The notes under the pieces: generated by a model | Databases searched by the model: none | Seen by the model: the letters and a program-made list of their open reading frames with translations, nothing else | Told to the model about the DNA's origin: nothing | Shown: piece after piece, positions 41,598 through 50,171 of the stretch | Numbering within the stretch: position 1 is the first letter of the stretch | Layout: every line of letters starts with the position of its first letter | Position numbers and translations under genes: made by a program | Assembly (NCBI GenBank): GCA_964419545.1 | Contig: CAYQQU010000021.1 | Location: forward strand, 15,844-79,843 | Direction: 5' to 3' | Source of the DNA: CAYQQU01 sp964419545 | GTDB lineage: Bacteria > Bacteroidota > Bacteroidia > Chitinophagales > Saprospiraceae | Length of the DNA stretch: 64,000 bases

Positions 41598-41907
41598 GGT
41601 CAAAGAGGAAAAAAGCGGTTGGGCGGCGCGGGGAAAAATTCGGCGGCCTGCCGAACGAAGGAAATTCCCTTCGGGGAAAGGCATTATTTTTTCAAAAATT
41701 ATCGGATTCCGGGAATGGGGGCCAAAAGCATTTTGTTGAACCCTTGACAAGCCGGACGAAAATTTACAAATTGTTTATTTCTTTTCTTTGAAAATCAAGA
41801 ACCTATATTCTATTTTTGCGCTGTTTACGCAAGCTTAGTGTTAAAAGTACAATAACAGTTAAAGTCAGGGTAACCCCTAATTTTGTCAACTTCCTAACCT
41901 TAAGAAG
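41598..41907. other. Intergenic region upstream of the glycogen cluster
   Basis: A 310 bp gene-free stretch. It contains two adjacent small hairpins, TTCGGC/GCCGAA (41639-41655) and CGAAGG/CCTTCG (41656-41673), possibly the DinB gene's 3' end signal, then the promoter at 41787-41818 and an approximately 85 nt untranslated leader. Confidence 0.5.
41787..41818 (+). promoter_or_regulatory. Complete Bacteroidota-type promoter for the CBM48-HhH gene
   Basis: TTTG (41787-41790), a 20 bp spacer, then TATTTTTG (41811-41818) match the -33/-7 consensus (TTTG-N19-21-TAnnTTTG) exactly. Transcription should start near 41825. This is the best promoter in the window. Confidence 0.75.
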
Positions 41908-42567
41908 ATGCTAAAAAAAGAATTCCAGCCCGACCGTCAGGTGTACAAAGTGACCTTTACCCTGCCGGCGGTTGCCGCTCAGGGAGCGGGCGAAGTACGT
42001 CTGCTGGGAGATTTCAACAATTGGAACTGGGAGGGAGGCGCCCTCATGGAATCCGACGGACAAGAGTATTCGGCTGTCCTGGAGCTGGCGGCCGGCCGCG
42101 ATTACCACTATCGATACCTGATCGACGGATCGGTTTGGGAAAACGACTGGGATGCCGATTGTTATCTGCCTTCGCCTTTTGACGGTATCTACAATTCCGT
42201 GGTGCAACTCACCGAAGCGGCTGCCGCCCCGGCGGAAAAGCCGGCCCCGAAAGCCAAAAAGCCCGCCGCCAAGGCCAAGCCGGCGAAAAAGGCGGCCGCA
42301 GGCAAGAAGGCGGCTAAAGACGATCTGAAGAAGATTGAAGGCATCGGCCCCAAGTTGGCGCAGGTACTTTCCGAAAACGGAATAGCTACTTTCAAAGCAC
42401 TGGCTGAGGCCAACCCGGACGATATTCGGACGTTACTCATCAGCATCAGCAGCCGCTATAAAATGCACGATCCGACCACCTGGCCCGAGCAGGCTCGACT
42501 GGCCGACGCCGGCGAGTGGGATCAGCTGAAAGTACTCCAGGACGAGCTGAAAGGAGGAAAGCGATAA
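41908..42567 (+). CDS. CBM48 (isoamylase N-like) protein with Lys/Ala/Pro linker and HhH domain
   Basis: A 219-residue three-part protein. Residues ~10-100 are a CBM48/early-set glycogen-binding domain (VRLLGDFNNWNWEGG, YHYRYLIDGSVWENDWDAD). Residues ~103-137 are a Lys/Ala/Pro-rich linker like a histone H1 tail. Residues ~138-219 hold a helix-hairpin-helix domain (DDLKKIEGIGPKLAQVL, FKALAEANPDDI, then WPEQARLADAG), of the type also seen attached to ribosomal L21 proteins and as DUF4332-like modules. There is no catalytic domain. Family knowledge suggests alpha-glucan binding by the first part and nucleic-acid or protein contact by the last. First of three neighbouring genes that all carry CBM48; the GlgB gene shares the HhH tail. 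Strong promoter upstream. Confidence 0.85.
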   Translation: MLKKEFQPDRQVYKVTFTLPAVAAQGAGEVRLLGDFNNWNWEGGALMESDGQEYSAVLELAAGRDYHYRYLIDGSVWENDWDADCYLPSPFDGIYNSVVQLTEAAAAPAEKPAPKAKKPAAKAKPAKKAAAGKKAAKDDLKKIEGIGPKLAQVLSENGIATFKALAEANPDDIRTLLISISSRYKMHDPTTWPEQARLADAGEWDQLKVLQDELKGGKR

Positions 42568-42751
42568 TCGGGCCCGCTATTGCCTTCCCGCTCCCTTTCA
42601 ATCAGAGTATTGCACAAAGTAGTGAACCTCACCGCGTGAGCCTGGTCCCGGCTGCGGTTCGACGACCGATCGGGTGGCGTACTTCTCTTTTGCATCCTTT
42701 GCAAAGCCGTCTCTTAATTCCATTTACCATAATCTTATCAATCGGAAAACA

Positions 42752-43063
42752 ATGATCAAGAAGCAATTTCTCAAAACCAAGCCGGTCTGCAAGGCTACCT
42801 TCACCCTGCCGGTGGAAGCAGCGCCCGGAGCAGAATCGGTGGCGATCATCGGCGATTTCAACAACTGGAACGAAGCCGAAGGCATCCCCATGAAAAAGCA
42901 GAAAAACGGCCTTTTCAAAGCCGTTGTCGAACTGGAAACCGGCAAGGAATACCAGTTCCGTTATCTGATCGACGGCGCTACCTGGGAAAACGACTGGGAA
43001 GCTGACGACTACGCGCCGACGCCCTATGGCGTGGACAATTCCGTAGTCAGCGCGCAGAATTAA
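42752..43063 (+). CDS. Stand-alone CBM48 glycogen-binding domain protein
   Basis: A 103-residue protein consisting only of a CBM48/early-set domain: VCKATFTLPVEAAPGAESVAIIGDFNNWN (parts), FKAVVELETGKEYQFRYL and TWENDWEADDYAPTPYG. It is a clear paralogue of the first 100 residues of the preceding gene (shared FTLP, GDFNNWN, YRYLIDG, ENDWEAD). No linker or HhH part follows. ATG 42752 gives MIKKQFLKTKPV, parallel to MLKKEFQPDRQV of the neighbour. Similar to the AMPK-beta type of glycan-binding domain; may act as a glycogen-binding adaptor. A hairpin at 43082-43111 follows. Confidence 0.85.
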   Translation: MIKKQFLKTKPVCKATFTLPVEAAPGAESVAIIGDFNNWNEAEGIPMKKQKNGLFKAVVELETGKEYQFRYLIDGATWENDWEADDYAPTPYGVDNSVVSAQN

Positions 43064-43081
43064 TCGGCGCCCTGTCGATCG

Positions 43082-43111
43082 CGCCGGGGCCGCCGCGCTA
43101 CGGCCCCGGCG
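43082..43111. terminator. GC-rich hairpin after the CBM48 gene
   Basis: A perfect 11 bp stem CGCCGGGGCCG (43082-43092) / CGGCCCCGGCG (43101-43111), loop of 8. No T-run follows, so termination may be partial and some read-through into glgB is possible. Confidence 0.55.
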
Positions 43112-43240
43112 GTAAGCCCTTTCTCATGGCCTGCCGGTAAAAGAGACCGCTTCGACAACGCTCGGCGGGGAAACTTTTGTACCTTTACTCTTACCGGATA
43201 GAACATTTGATCAACTTAGAACGAACCAACCAACCAGACC

Positions 43241-45454
43241 ATGGCGAACGTCGTCCACCACAGCCTTTTCTCCGATTTCGATATTTATTTATGGCGTCAG
43301 GGCAAAAATATTCGCATCTACCGCAAGATGGGGAGCCACATCCTGGAAGTGGACGGCCAGTGGGGCGTCTATTTCGCCGTTTGGGCGCCCAACGCGCAGA
43401 GCGTCTCGGTTATCGGTAACTTTAACCACTGGAACCGCGACGCCCACCCGCTGATGTCGCGCTGGGACAGCTCGGGGATCTGGGAAGGATTTATCCCCGG
43501 CCTCGGTAAAGGCGAACTCTACAAGTACCATATTCACGCCCGCGACGGGCGCCACCTGGAAAAAGGCGATCCTTTCGCCCTGTTCTGGGAAATACCGCCC
43601 AATACGGCTTCTATCGTCTGGGACCTTAGTGATTACCACTGGAATGACGCCGAGTGGATGGCCTCCCGCAAAAATATATCCAGCCTCGATCAGCCTTATT
43701 CGGTCTACGAAGTACACCTCGGCACCTGGCGGAAAAAAGACGGCGGCATGCGTTCGCTGAGCTATCGCGAAATGGCGGACGACCTGACGGCCTACGTCAG
43801 CGACCTGGGCTTTACCCACGTCGAGTTCCTGCCGGTGATGGAGCATCCCTACTTCCCGAGCTGGGGCTACCAGATCACCGGCTATTTCGCACCGACGAGC
43901 CGCTACGGAACACCCCAGGATTTTATGTACCTGGTCGACCGCTTGCACGAAGCAGGCATCGGTATAATCCTGGACTGGGTGCCTTCGCATTTTCCCAATG
44001 ACGCCCACGGCCTGGCCGACTTCGACGGCACCCATCTCTTCGATCATGCCGATCCGCGCAAGGGCTTTCATCCCGACTGGAAGAGCTGTATCTTCAACTA
44101 CGGGCGCGACGAAGTGCGCAGCTTTTTGCTGGCCAACGCCTTGTTCTGGCTCGACCTTTACCATATTGACGGGCTGCGCGTCGACGCGGTGGCTTCCATG
44201 CTGTACCTCGACTATTCCCGGGAGGAAGGGCAGTGGCTGCCCAATGAATACGGCGGCAACGAAAACCTGGAAGCGATCTCTTTCCTCAAGGAATTCAACG
44301 AAAATGTCTACAAGGAATACCCGGACGTCATCACCATTGCCGAAGAGTCTACAGCCTGGACGGGCGTATCCCGACCTACCTTCGACGGAGGACTCGGCTT
44401 CGGCATGAAGTGGATGATGGGCTGGATGCACGATACCCTGAACTATTTCAAGCACGACCCCATCTACCGGCAATACCACCATAACGAGATCACCTTCAGC
44501 CTGGTATACGCCTTCAGCGAGAATTTTGTACTGCCTCTTTCTCACGATGAGGTCGTTCACGGCAAAGGCTCGCTCATGCACCGCATGCCGGGCGACGAGT
44601 GGCAGCGCTTCGCCAACCTGCGGCTGCTCTACGGATATATGTTTACCCACCCGGGCACCCAGCTGCTGTTTATGGGCGCCGAATTTGCTCAGACCAGCGA
44701 ATGGAACATCGAACATGGCCTGGACTGGTGGCTGCTCGATCACCAATACCACCAGGGCATAAAAGCCTGGGTGCGGCAGCTCAATCAGTTCTACCGCAAC
44801 TGCCCGACCTTATTCCGCAAACAATTTTCGCCGGAAGGGTTCGAATGGATCGACCATACCGACCACGCCCGCACTGTGCTCAGTTACCTGCGCAAAGGGA
44901 GTGAGGGCGATCCGCCCCTCGTTGTGGTCTGCAATTTTACCCCCCAGGTGCGTGAGGCCTACGGCATGGGCGTACCTCAGGAGGGCGTCTGGCGCGAAGT
45001 GCTTAATAGCGACGACGCTGCTTTCGGCGGCAGCGGCCATTACCGCAACGGGGATGTGAAGGCGATCGAGCAAGAATGGAACGGCCGCCCCTGGCACATC
45101 AAGATAACCTTGCCCGCCCTGGCGGTGCTGGCTTTCGAACGGGTGACCGATGAGACCCGGATTGCCGCCGCACCCGCCGCGGAAGCGCTCACCGCGCCCG
45201 ACAACGGCGACAAAAATGCCGCCCTGCTCACCGCTATCGGCGCCGCCGAAGCCACCGAACAGGACGACCTGAAAAAGATCAAAAGCATCGGTCCCAAGCT
45301 GGAAGGCATGCTCAACGAAATGGGCATCCTCACCTACCGCCAACTCAGCAGGATCACCGAAAAGGAATACGACCTGATCGACAGCCTGCTGACCAGCTTC
45401 AAAGGCCGCGGAAAACGCGACGACTGGGCCGGTCAGGCAAGGTCCATGCTCTGA
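43241..45454 (+). CDS. glgB: 1,4-alpha-glucan branching enzyme with C-terminal HhH domain
   Basis: GH13 branching enzyme of 737 residues that makes the alpha-1,6 branches of glycogen. One N-terminal CBM48 domain (VYFAVWAPNAQSVSVIGNFNHWN in parts). All GH13 regions are visible: DWVPSHFP (I), GLRVDAVASM with nucleophile Asp315 (II), TIAEEST with acid/base Glu368 (III), LSHDEVVHGKGSL (IV). After the all-beta C-domain there is a ~40-residue Ala-rich linker and a 65-residue HhH module (~673-737: EQDDLKKIKSIGPKLEGML, then WAGQARSML). This tail is not part of ordinary GlgB and closely resembles the tail of the CBM48 protein two genes upstream. ATG 43241. A TACCTTTA near-match to the -7 motif is at 43180-43187. 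Confidence 0.95.
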   Translation: MANVVHHSLFSDFDIYLWRQGKNIRIYRKMGSHILEVDGQWGVYFAVWAPNAQSVSVIGNFNHWNRDAHPLMSRWDSSGIWEGFIPGLGKGELYKYHIHARDGRHLEKGDPFALFWEIPPNTASIVWDLSDYHWNDAEWMASRKNISSLDQPYSVYEVHLGTWRKKDGGMRSLSYREMADDLTAYVSDLGFTHVEFLPVMEHPYFPSWGYQITGYFAPTSRYGTPQDFMYLVDRLHEAGIGIILDWVPSHFPNDAHGLADFDGTHLFDHADPRKGFHPDWKSCIFNYGRDEVRSFLLANALFWLDLYHIDGLRVDAVASMLYLDYSREEGQWLPNEYGGNENLEAISFLKEFNENVYKEYPDVITIAEESTAWTGVSRPTFDGGLGFGMKWMMGWMHDTLNYFKHDPIYRQYHHNEITFSLVYAFSENFVLPLSHDEVVHGKGSLMHRMPGDEWQRFANLRLLYGYMFTHPGTQLLFMGAEFAQTSEWNIEHGLDWWLLDHQYHQGIKAWVRQLNQFYRNCPTLFRKQFSPEGFEWIDHTDHARTVLSYLRKGSEGDPPLVVVCNFTPQVREAYGMGVPQEGVWREVLNSDDAAFGGSGHYRNGDVKAIEQEWNGRPWHIKITLPALAVLAFERVTDETRIAAAPAAEALTAPDNGDKNAALLTAIGAAEATEQDDLKKIKSIGPKLEGMLNEMGILTYRQLSRITEKEYDLIDSLLTSFKGRGKRDDWAGQARSML

Positions 45455-45526
45455 AGACGCACCTGCCCCGGACTCCGTCATCGCATACCAGATCCCGGCG
45501 GCCTTGCGTTATTGCTCAAAAAACGC

Positions 45527-45892
45527 ATGATGAGCCACCGGATCGTTCTTTTTCTCTTCCTGGCCAGCCTCGCCTTTTCGTCCTGCGAAAGCGAATGGAT
45601 GCTCGAACGAACCAAAGGGCAGTACCTGCGAAATTTCGAGTCCTTTGTCGAGCGGGTAGCACAGGAAAGCCCGGATTTCCAAACCGATGAGCAATGGGAG
45701 GCGGTCGAGGAGCGCTTCGTGGCGTTCAGCGAAACGAAGTACGAGCGCTTCAAACCGGTGCTTTCCAAAGCCGAACGCCGCCGGGTCAGGCGGTTGAAAA
45801 GCCGTTATCTCACCCTGCAAGTCAAATACCTGGGCCGCCGGAGTATCGAGCAACTGCGCGAGGCCGTCGATCCGGAAAGCGAACGAGACTAA
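45527..45892 (+). CDS. Small lipoprotein, function unknown
   Basis: A 121-residue predicted lipoprotein. MMSHRIVLFLFLASLAFSSC is a type II signal with lipobox FSSC. The mature part is highly charged and helical (YLRNFESFVERVAQESP, EERFVAFSETKYERFKPVL, AERRRVRRLKSRYLTLQVKYLG), possibly a helical bundle or coiled coil. I do not recognise a family beyond a general likeness to short Bacteroidota helical lipoproteins. ATG 45527 or 45530. It follows glgB by 72 bp on the same strand. Its stop codon is formed by the first bases of a TAATCCGGGTTAA fragment. Confidence 0.75.
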   Translation: MMSHRIVLFLFLASLAFSSCESEWMLERTKGQYLRNFESFVERVAQESPDFQTDEQWEAVEERFVAFSETKYERFKPVLSKAERRRVRRLKSRYLTLQVKYLGRRSIEQLREAVDPESERD

Positions 45893-45902
45893 TCCGGGTT
45901 AA
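45890..45902. repeat. 13 bp remnant of the dispersed element forming two stop codons
   Basis: TAATCCGGGTTAA equals the last 13 bases of the element's right end. Its first triplet is the + strand stop of the lipoprotein gene and its TTA at 45899-45901 is the minus-strand stop of the convergent VWA gene. Confidence 0.55.
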
Positions 45903-47830
45903 CTCCGCACGAGAATCACCTGTCCGTCCACCGTCTGCTGATCTTCCGTCAGGCAGCGCAAAAAATACGTTCCGGCAGGAAAGCGGCTCAGGTCGATCGA
46001 CAGGCGCGGCCCGTTGAAGACATAGCGTTCCAGGATCTTTCCGGTGAAGTCGGTGAGGAAGAGCTGCCCGACGTCTCCCTTTTTCTCCACCGTCAGTGGT
46101 CCGAAAGTGGGGTTGGGGTAATAGCTGAACTGGGTGGCCGCCAGCGCCGCCCGGGTAGTGTCTGCCAAGGGGTGTTCGGCCTGGGCCGGCGGTTCGCAGG
46201 CGGGGGCGTAGGCGAAGTTGTAGAGGATGCCCAGCAGCAGCGCGTTGAGTTTTTCTACGTCGTACACGTCGGTAGTCGGCGGCAGGTGCGTTCCGCCCAC
46301 GCCGCTGTCGTCAGTCAGGAAGGTGTAGGTGCCGTTGCTGGCCAGGGCGAGGGTGCGCATCAGGTATTCTCCGCTTTTGGTCATGCCGCTGCACACGAGC
46401 GGGATCACGCGGATGCCCCGGCGGGCGGCCTGCTGGGTGAGCCGCCGCCACTGGCTAAGCACCTCGGGGTTGTGGTGGGGTTCGGCGTCGAGCACCAGAA
46501 AGAGCAGGCGCGCGACGGCCCGGTCGCTCCAGGACAGTTCTTCCAGGCTTACCCGGAGGGCCGTTTCGACGGCTTCAGGAGTATCGCCGCCGCCGTTGGC
46601 GTCCTGTTCGGCGATGAAGGCCAGTGTCTGGCTGATGTCTTCACTCAGGTCGCTTTGGCGCGTCAGGTATTCTTCGCCTTGGTCGCGGTAAAAGACGGAC
46701 CCCAGGCGCAGCCGGGCTTCCGGCAGGGTGTCCTGCACGCGCCGCAGCACGTCGTCGAGCTCGGCTTTCAGGTAGGCGATCTCGTCGCGCATGGAGCCGG
46801 TGGCGTCGACGACCATGGCGATATCCACTACCGGCGGGCGGTCGCAAGGAAGGGGGAGCTGTGCGAGGTTGAGGCCTTCGGAGAAGGCCGTGGCCGGTCC
46901 GAGATCGTAGTTGCTGCCCTGGTAGCCGGCCGTCAGCCGGTAGTTGGCGGTCGTCGTTTCGCCGGTGGTAAACAGGCCGGCCCATAGTTCGGCCTTGCCG
47001 GTATTATCGGTGCGCGTTGCCCAGATGGTCTCGTTCGCAGCGCTGGTCAGTCGAACCGGGCAATCCACCAGCGCCTGCCCGTTGGCGGCGGTCAGCTGCA
47101 CGGAGTAGCGTTCTTTGGGGAAAACCTGCCAGTGCTCGCGCCACTCGGCCAGGTCTTCGGCGGCGATGTCCTGCCACAATTCCCATTTGCTGAAATCGTG
47201 TATTTCGCCGGCGGTGAGGGTGCCCGCCTCGGCCTTTACATCGGATTGGGGAATCCGGAAAGCCATCGGCTCGGAATAGGCGAGATCATAGGCGGCGGCG
47301 TCTTTCGGAGCAGGCGCTTCGTACCTGTCTGTGCGCGCCCGACCGGCATCTGACTTTCCCGCCGGCGCTGCATCGATCGCTGTCGGGAGGGGAGGGAAAA
47401 AGTGTTCTTCCCCTTTGGCGCCCGGAGCTATTCCGGAATCGGCTGTCCTCCGCCGGGCGTCCGCGGCTCTTTTTTCTGCGCTGTCCTCTGAAAGGCGGCT
47501 GGTGACGACCACTTGATCCAAGGTCTCTACTTCCGCTTTCAGGCTCACCACCAGGGTTTTCTCCATCTTCGACAGGGGTACTTCCCGCGATTGAAAACCG
47601 GTGTAAGATACGATCAGGACCACCCCGGCAGTATCGGCGAGCGTCAGGCGGAAGTAGCCTTTGTTGTCCGAAACGGCGCCGATAGCGGTTCCTTTGACCC
47701 GAATGTCGGCCCCGATGAGGCGGTTATTCGACTCATCGAGGACGATCCCTTCGACGGCAACCGGCTGGGCGGCGCAGCGGCCAAAACATAGAAGCAGGGT
47801 GAGGAGGAACAGTAGGGATTTGATTTTCAT
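45899..47830 (-). CDS. Secreted CarboxypepD_reg-VWA protein with T9SS type A signal
   Basis: A 643-residue protein. Start MKIKSLLFLLTLLLCFG at 47830 is a signal peptide. Residues ~22-105 form a CarboxypepD_reg-like domain (VEGIVLDESNNRLIGADIRVKG, GYFRLTLADT). A low-complexity region follows. Residues ~330-520 are a von Willebrand A domain with the MIDAS motif DATGSMRDE and SWSDRAVARLLFLVLDAEPHH (parts). The tail (FSYYPNPTFGPLTVEKKG, LSRFPAGTYFLRCL) is a type A sorting domain. Probably a metal-dependent surface adhesion or assembly protein. It lies 85 bp after the second VWA gene on the same strand; the two are likely co-transcribed. Confidence 0.88.
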   Translation of the reverse strand: MKIKSLLFLLTLLLCFGRCAAQPVAVEGIVLDESNNRLIGADIRVKGTAIGAVSDNKGYFRLTLADTAGVVLIVSYTGFQSREVPLSKMEKTLVVSLKAEVETLDQVVVTSRLSEDSAEKRAADARRRTADSGIAPGAKGEEHFFPPLPTAIDAAPAGKSDAGRARTDRYEAPAPKDAAAYDLAYSEPMAFRIPQSDVKAEAGTLTAGEIHDFSKWELWQDIAAEDLAEWREHWQVFPKERYSVQLTAANGQALVDCPVRLTSAANETIWATRTDNTGKAELWAGLFTTGETTTANYRLTAGYQGSNYDLGPATAFSEGLNLAQLPLPCDRPPVVDIAMVVDATGSMRDEIAYLKAELDDVLRRVQDTLPEARLRLGSVFYRDQGEEYLTRQSDLSEDISQTLAFIAEQDANGGGDTPEAVETALRVSLEELSWSDRAVARLLFLVLDAEPHHNPEVLSQWRRLTQQAARRGIRVIPLVCSGMTKSGEYLMRTLALASNGTYTFLTDDSGVGGTHLPPTTDVYDVEKLNALLLGILYNFAYAPACEPPAQAEHPLADTTRAALAATQFSYYPNPTFGPLTVEKKGDVGQLFLTDFTGKILERYVFNGPRLSIDLSRFPAGTYFLRCLTEDQQTVDGQVILVRS

Positions 47831-47915
47831 ATTGCAGTGGGTTGTAGTGGTGGAAAAAGGGGAATACATCCGAAGCTTGCAAAGCTCCGAATGTTCTTCA
47901 AAAGGTGAAACCGAT

Positions 47916-49859
47916 TTATCTACTAATCGAAATTTCCGGTACCGTAAGATCTTTCGCTTTGCGCATCAGGTCGATCGCTTCCTGCCGGTAGCCGTGAGGG
48001 TCTTTGCCTTTGGCGGTTTCGGCCAATTGGATGGTTTGGTCATAATTGGCTTCGCCCCTGAATTCGGATTGGCGCAGCAGCATGCCGAAGGACGCCATCG
48101 CTGCTGACCAGTTGAAGTTGCCGGCGGCGGGTTGTGCGGACGGCCGGGCAACCGTTTGTTCCAGGAGGCGGCTGCTGTCGTGGGTGGGTTTTTTGTACCG
48201 CAGTTTGACGGTCAGCCATTCCGCGCCCCCTGAAATGGCGTCTTGCTGGTATTTGAGATCGTCGACGGCGGTGAGGAATTCGCTTTCTACGCCGGCGGGG
48301 ATGATCTCGTAGAGGGCGGTCACGGTATGGCCCGAGCCCAGTTCGCCGGCGTCTTTTTTGTCGTCGTTGAAGTCTTCTTTATTGAGCAGGCGATTTTCGT
48401 AGCCGATCAGGCGATAGCCGGCCACTTGCGCGGGGTTGAACTCTAGTTGCAGTTTGACGTCTTTGGCGATAGCAAAGACGGTGCCCCCAAATTCCCGGAC
48501 CAGCACTTTCTTCGCTTCGCTGAGGTTGTCGATGTAGGCGTGGTTGCCGTTGCCTTTATCCGCCAGTTGCTGCATTTTGCCGTCCTGGTAGTTGCCCGTG
48601 CCGAAGCCGAGCACGGTGAGGAAGATGCCCGATTCGCGTTCGCGTTCTATCAGTTCCACGAGAGCGGCGTCGCTGCTGACGCCCACGTTGAAGTCGCCGT
48701 CGGTGGCGAGGATGACCCGGTTGTTGCCGCTTTGGATGTAGTGCTGGCGCGCCAGCTGGTAGGCCAGTTGGATGCCTGCCGCGCCGGCCGTCGAGCCTCC
48801 GGCCTGTAGTTGGTTGATGGCGTCTTTGATCATGGTCTTATTATCGCCGGGGGTGGGGGCCAGCACCATGCCTGCTGCGCCGGCGTAGACGACGATGGCC
48901 ACTCTGTCCTGCGGCCGGAGCTGATCGGTAAGCAGTTCAAAAGATTGTTGCAGCAGAGGCAGTTTATCGGATTGATCCATGCTGCCCGATACATCGATCA
49001 GAAAGACCAGGTTGGAAGGGGGCAGGTCGTCGGTGGGGATGGTCCGGCCCTGCAGGCCGATGTGCAGCAGGTAGTGCCCGGGGCGCCAGGGGCAGGCGCC
49101 CAATTCGCCGGTCACTGCGAAAGGATGTTCACCGCCGGGTTGCGGATAATCGTAGTCGAAATAGTTGATCATCTCTTCGATGCGCACGGCGTCTTTCGGC
49201 GGTAGTTGGTTGTTGTTCAAAAAGCGCCGCAGATTGCTGTAGGAGGCGGCGTCAACGTCGATGGAAAAGGTGGACAGCGGCTCGTCGACGGTGCGGCGGA
49301 AACGGTTTTCCTGAATGGCGTTGTAGCCTTCAGCGCCGGTGGGGTAGGGCCTTGCCTCCCGGTTGCCGGCCGCGCCTGAATAAAGGGAAGAGGACTGAAC
49401 CGATAATGGGTGATTCAGGGATTCCCCCGAGTACATCCTCCGGGTTAACGAGCCGGACTGTTCCGCATCTTGTACTGCTCGATCCTGCCGCGGTGAGCGC
49501 GCTTTGTTTCGGCTCCCGATGGTTTTACCGGTAATCACCACCTCTTCGAGCGCGGTTGACGGCTTCATGATGACTTTGACCTTATCGCCGGCGCAGGCTT
49601 TTTCTATGGTTTCGGTTTCATAACCGACAAAATGCACTTCCAGGGCAGCGCATTTGGTGGGGCTGGTCAGCGTGAATCTTCCTTCGAAGTCCGTAATCGT
49701 TCCTTCTTTCGAGTTCCGGATCACTACCGAGGCGCCGATCAGCGGCTGCTGGGATTCGTCGAGCACCACGCCGGCAATGGTATGTTCCGGATGGGAGGCG
49801 GAGGCCAGCCCCAGGGCGAGCACCAGGGCGCCGGCCCAGGCAAAAGTTAATGTTTTCAT
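47916..49859 (-). CDS. CarboxypepD_reg-VWA-DUF3520 protein (YfbK-like)
   Basis: A 648-residue exported protein. Signal MKTLTFAWAGALVLALGLAS from ATG 49859. N-terminal CarboxypepD_reg-like domain (IAGVVLDESQQPLIGASVVI, GTITDFEGRF). Residues ~170-260 match the vWF N-terminal extension (PLSTFSIDVDAASYSNLRRF, VRIEEMINYFDYDYP). The VWA domain carries MIDAS DVSGSMDQ, then TPGDNKTM and ATDGDFNVG. The C-terminal ~190 residues (AYIDNLSEAKKVLVREFGGT, PAQVAGYRLIGYENR, HTVTALYEIIP) are DUF3520. Family members resemble E. coli YfbK; no activity is proven. No T9SS tail. Divergent from the ECF sigma gene, and upstream of the T9SS-VWA gene. Confidence 0.9.
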   Translation of the reverse strand: MKTLTFAWAGALVLALGLASASHPEHTIAGVVLDESQQPLIGASVVIRNSKEGTITDFEGRFTLTSPTKCAALEVHFVGYETETIEKACAGDKVKVIMKPSTALEEVVITGKTIGSRNKARSPRQDRAVQDAEQSGSLTRRMYSGESLNHPLSVQSSSLYSGAAGNREARPYPTGAEGYNAIQENRFRRTVDEPLSTFSIDVDAASYSNLRRFLNNNQLPPKDAVRIEEMINYFDYDYPQPGGEHPFAVTGELGACPWRPGHYLLHIGLQGRTIPTDDLPPSNLVFLIDVSGSMDQSDKLPLLQQSFELLTDQLRPQDRVAIVVYAGAAGMVLAPTPGDNKTMIKDAINQLQAGGSTAGAAGIQLAYQLARQHYIQSGNNRVILATDGDFNVGVSSDAALVELIERERESGIFLTVLGFGTGNYQDGKMQQLADKGNGNHAYIDNLSEAKKVLVREFGGTVFAIAKDVKLQLEFNPAQVAGYRLIGYENRLLNKEDFNDDKKDAGELGSGHTVTALYEIIPAGVESEFLTAVDDLKYQQDAISGGAEWLTVKLRYKKPTHDSSRLLEQTVARPSAQPAAGNFNWSAAMASFGMLLRQSEFRGEANYDQTIQLAETAKGKDPHGYRQEAIDLMRKAKDLTVPEISISR

Positions 49860-50002
49860 GGTTATGCTTTTGTAGGTAAGATGCAGGGAGCGGGGCGAGT
49901 GCATAAAAAAATTTACTTTTTTCAAAAAAAAGGCGCTATCCCCAGAATTTTGAAGTGCTTGAAACCAAGCCTTACTCTTTCGTCGTTAAAAAAGAAAAAT
50001 TT

Positions 50003-50020
50003 ACTTTACCTGGGTAAAGT
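50003..50020. promoter_or_regulatory. 18 bp palindrome, candidate operator
   Basis: ACTTTACC-TG-GGTAAAGT is a perfect palindrome with a 2 bp centre, in the 312 bp divergent region between the VWA gene and the ECF sigma gene. Its symmetry suggests a dimeric regulator site. The remainder of 49860-50171 is AT-rich and holds the long inverted repeat at 50023-50149. Confidence 0.45.
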
Positions 50021-50022
50021 TG

Positions 50023-50149
50023 AATGGTGTGTAACACAAGTTCCTTGTAAAAATTTTTGCTGAGTGCTCAATTTAAAAAGTTGATTTTCAGTAATTAAAA
50101 GCGTTTCCTTTCAAGAAAGGATCAGCAAAAATTTTTGTTACACACCATT
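50023..50149. repeat. Long inverted repeat upstream of the ECF sigma gene
   Basis: The right arm 50122-50149 is 28 bp, TCAGCAAAAATTTTT then GTTACACACCATT. Its complement is split on the left: AATGGTGTGTAAC (50023-50035) and AAAAATTTTTGCTGA (50049-50063), separated by 13 extra bases. The right arm ends 22 bp before the sigma-factor ATG. In RNA it would form a long bulged hairpin in the leader; in DNA it resembles a small mobile element. Confidence 0.7.
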
Positions 50150-50171
50150 GAATTCGCCATCAAGACCATCC

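Noticed and set aside
43289..44752. 487-codon open frame on the minus strand
   Set aside because: Antisense to the catalytic domain of GlgB, which carries all GH13 motifs.
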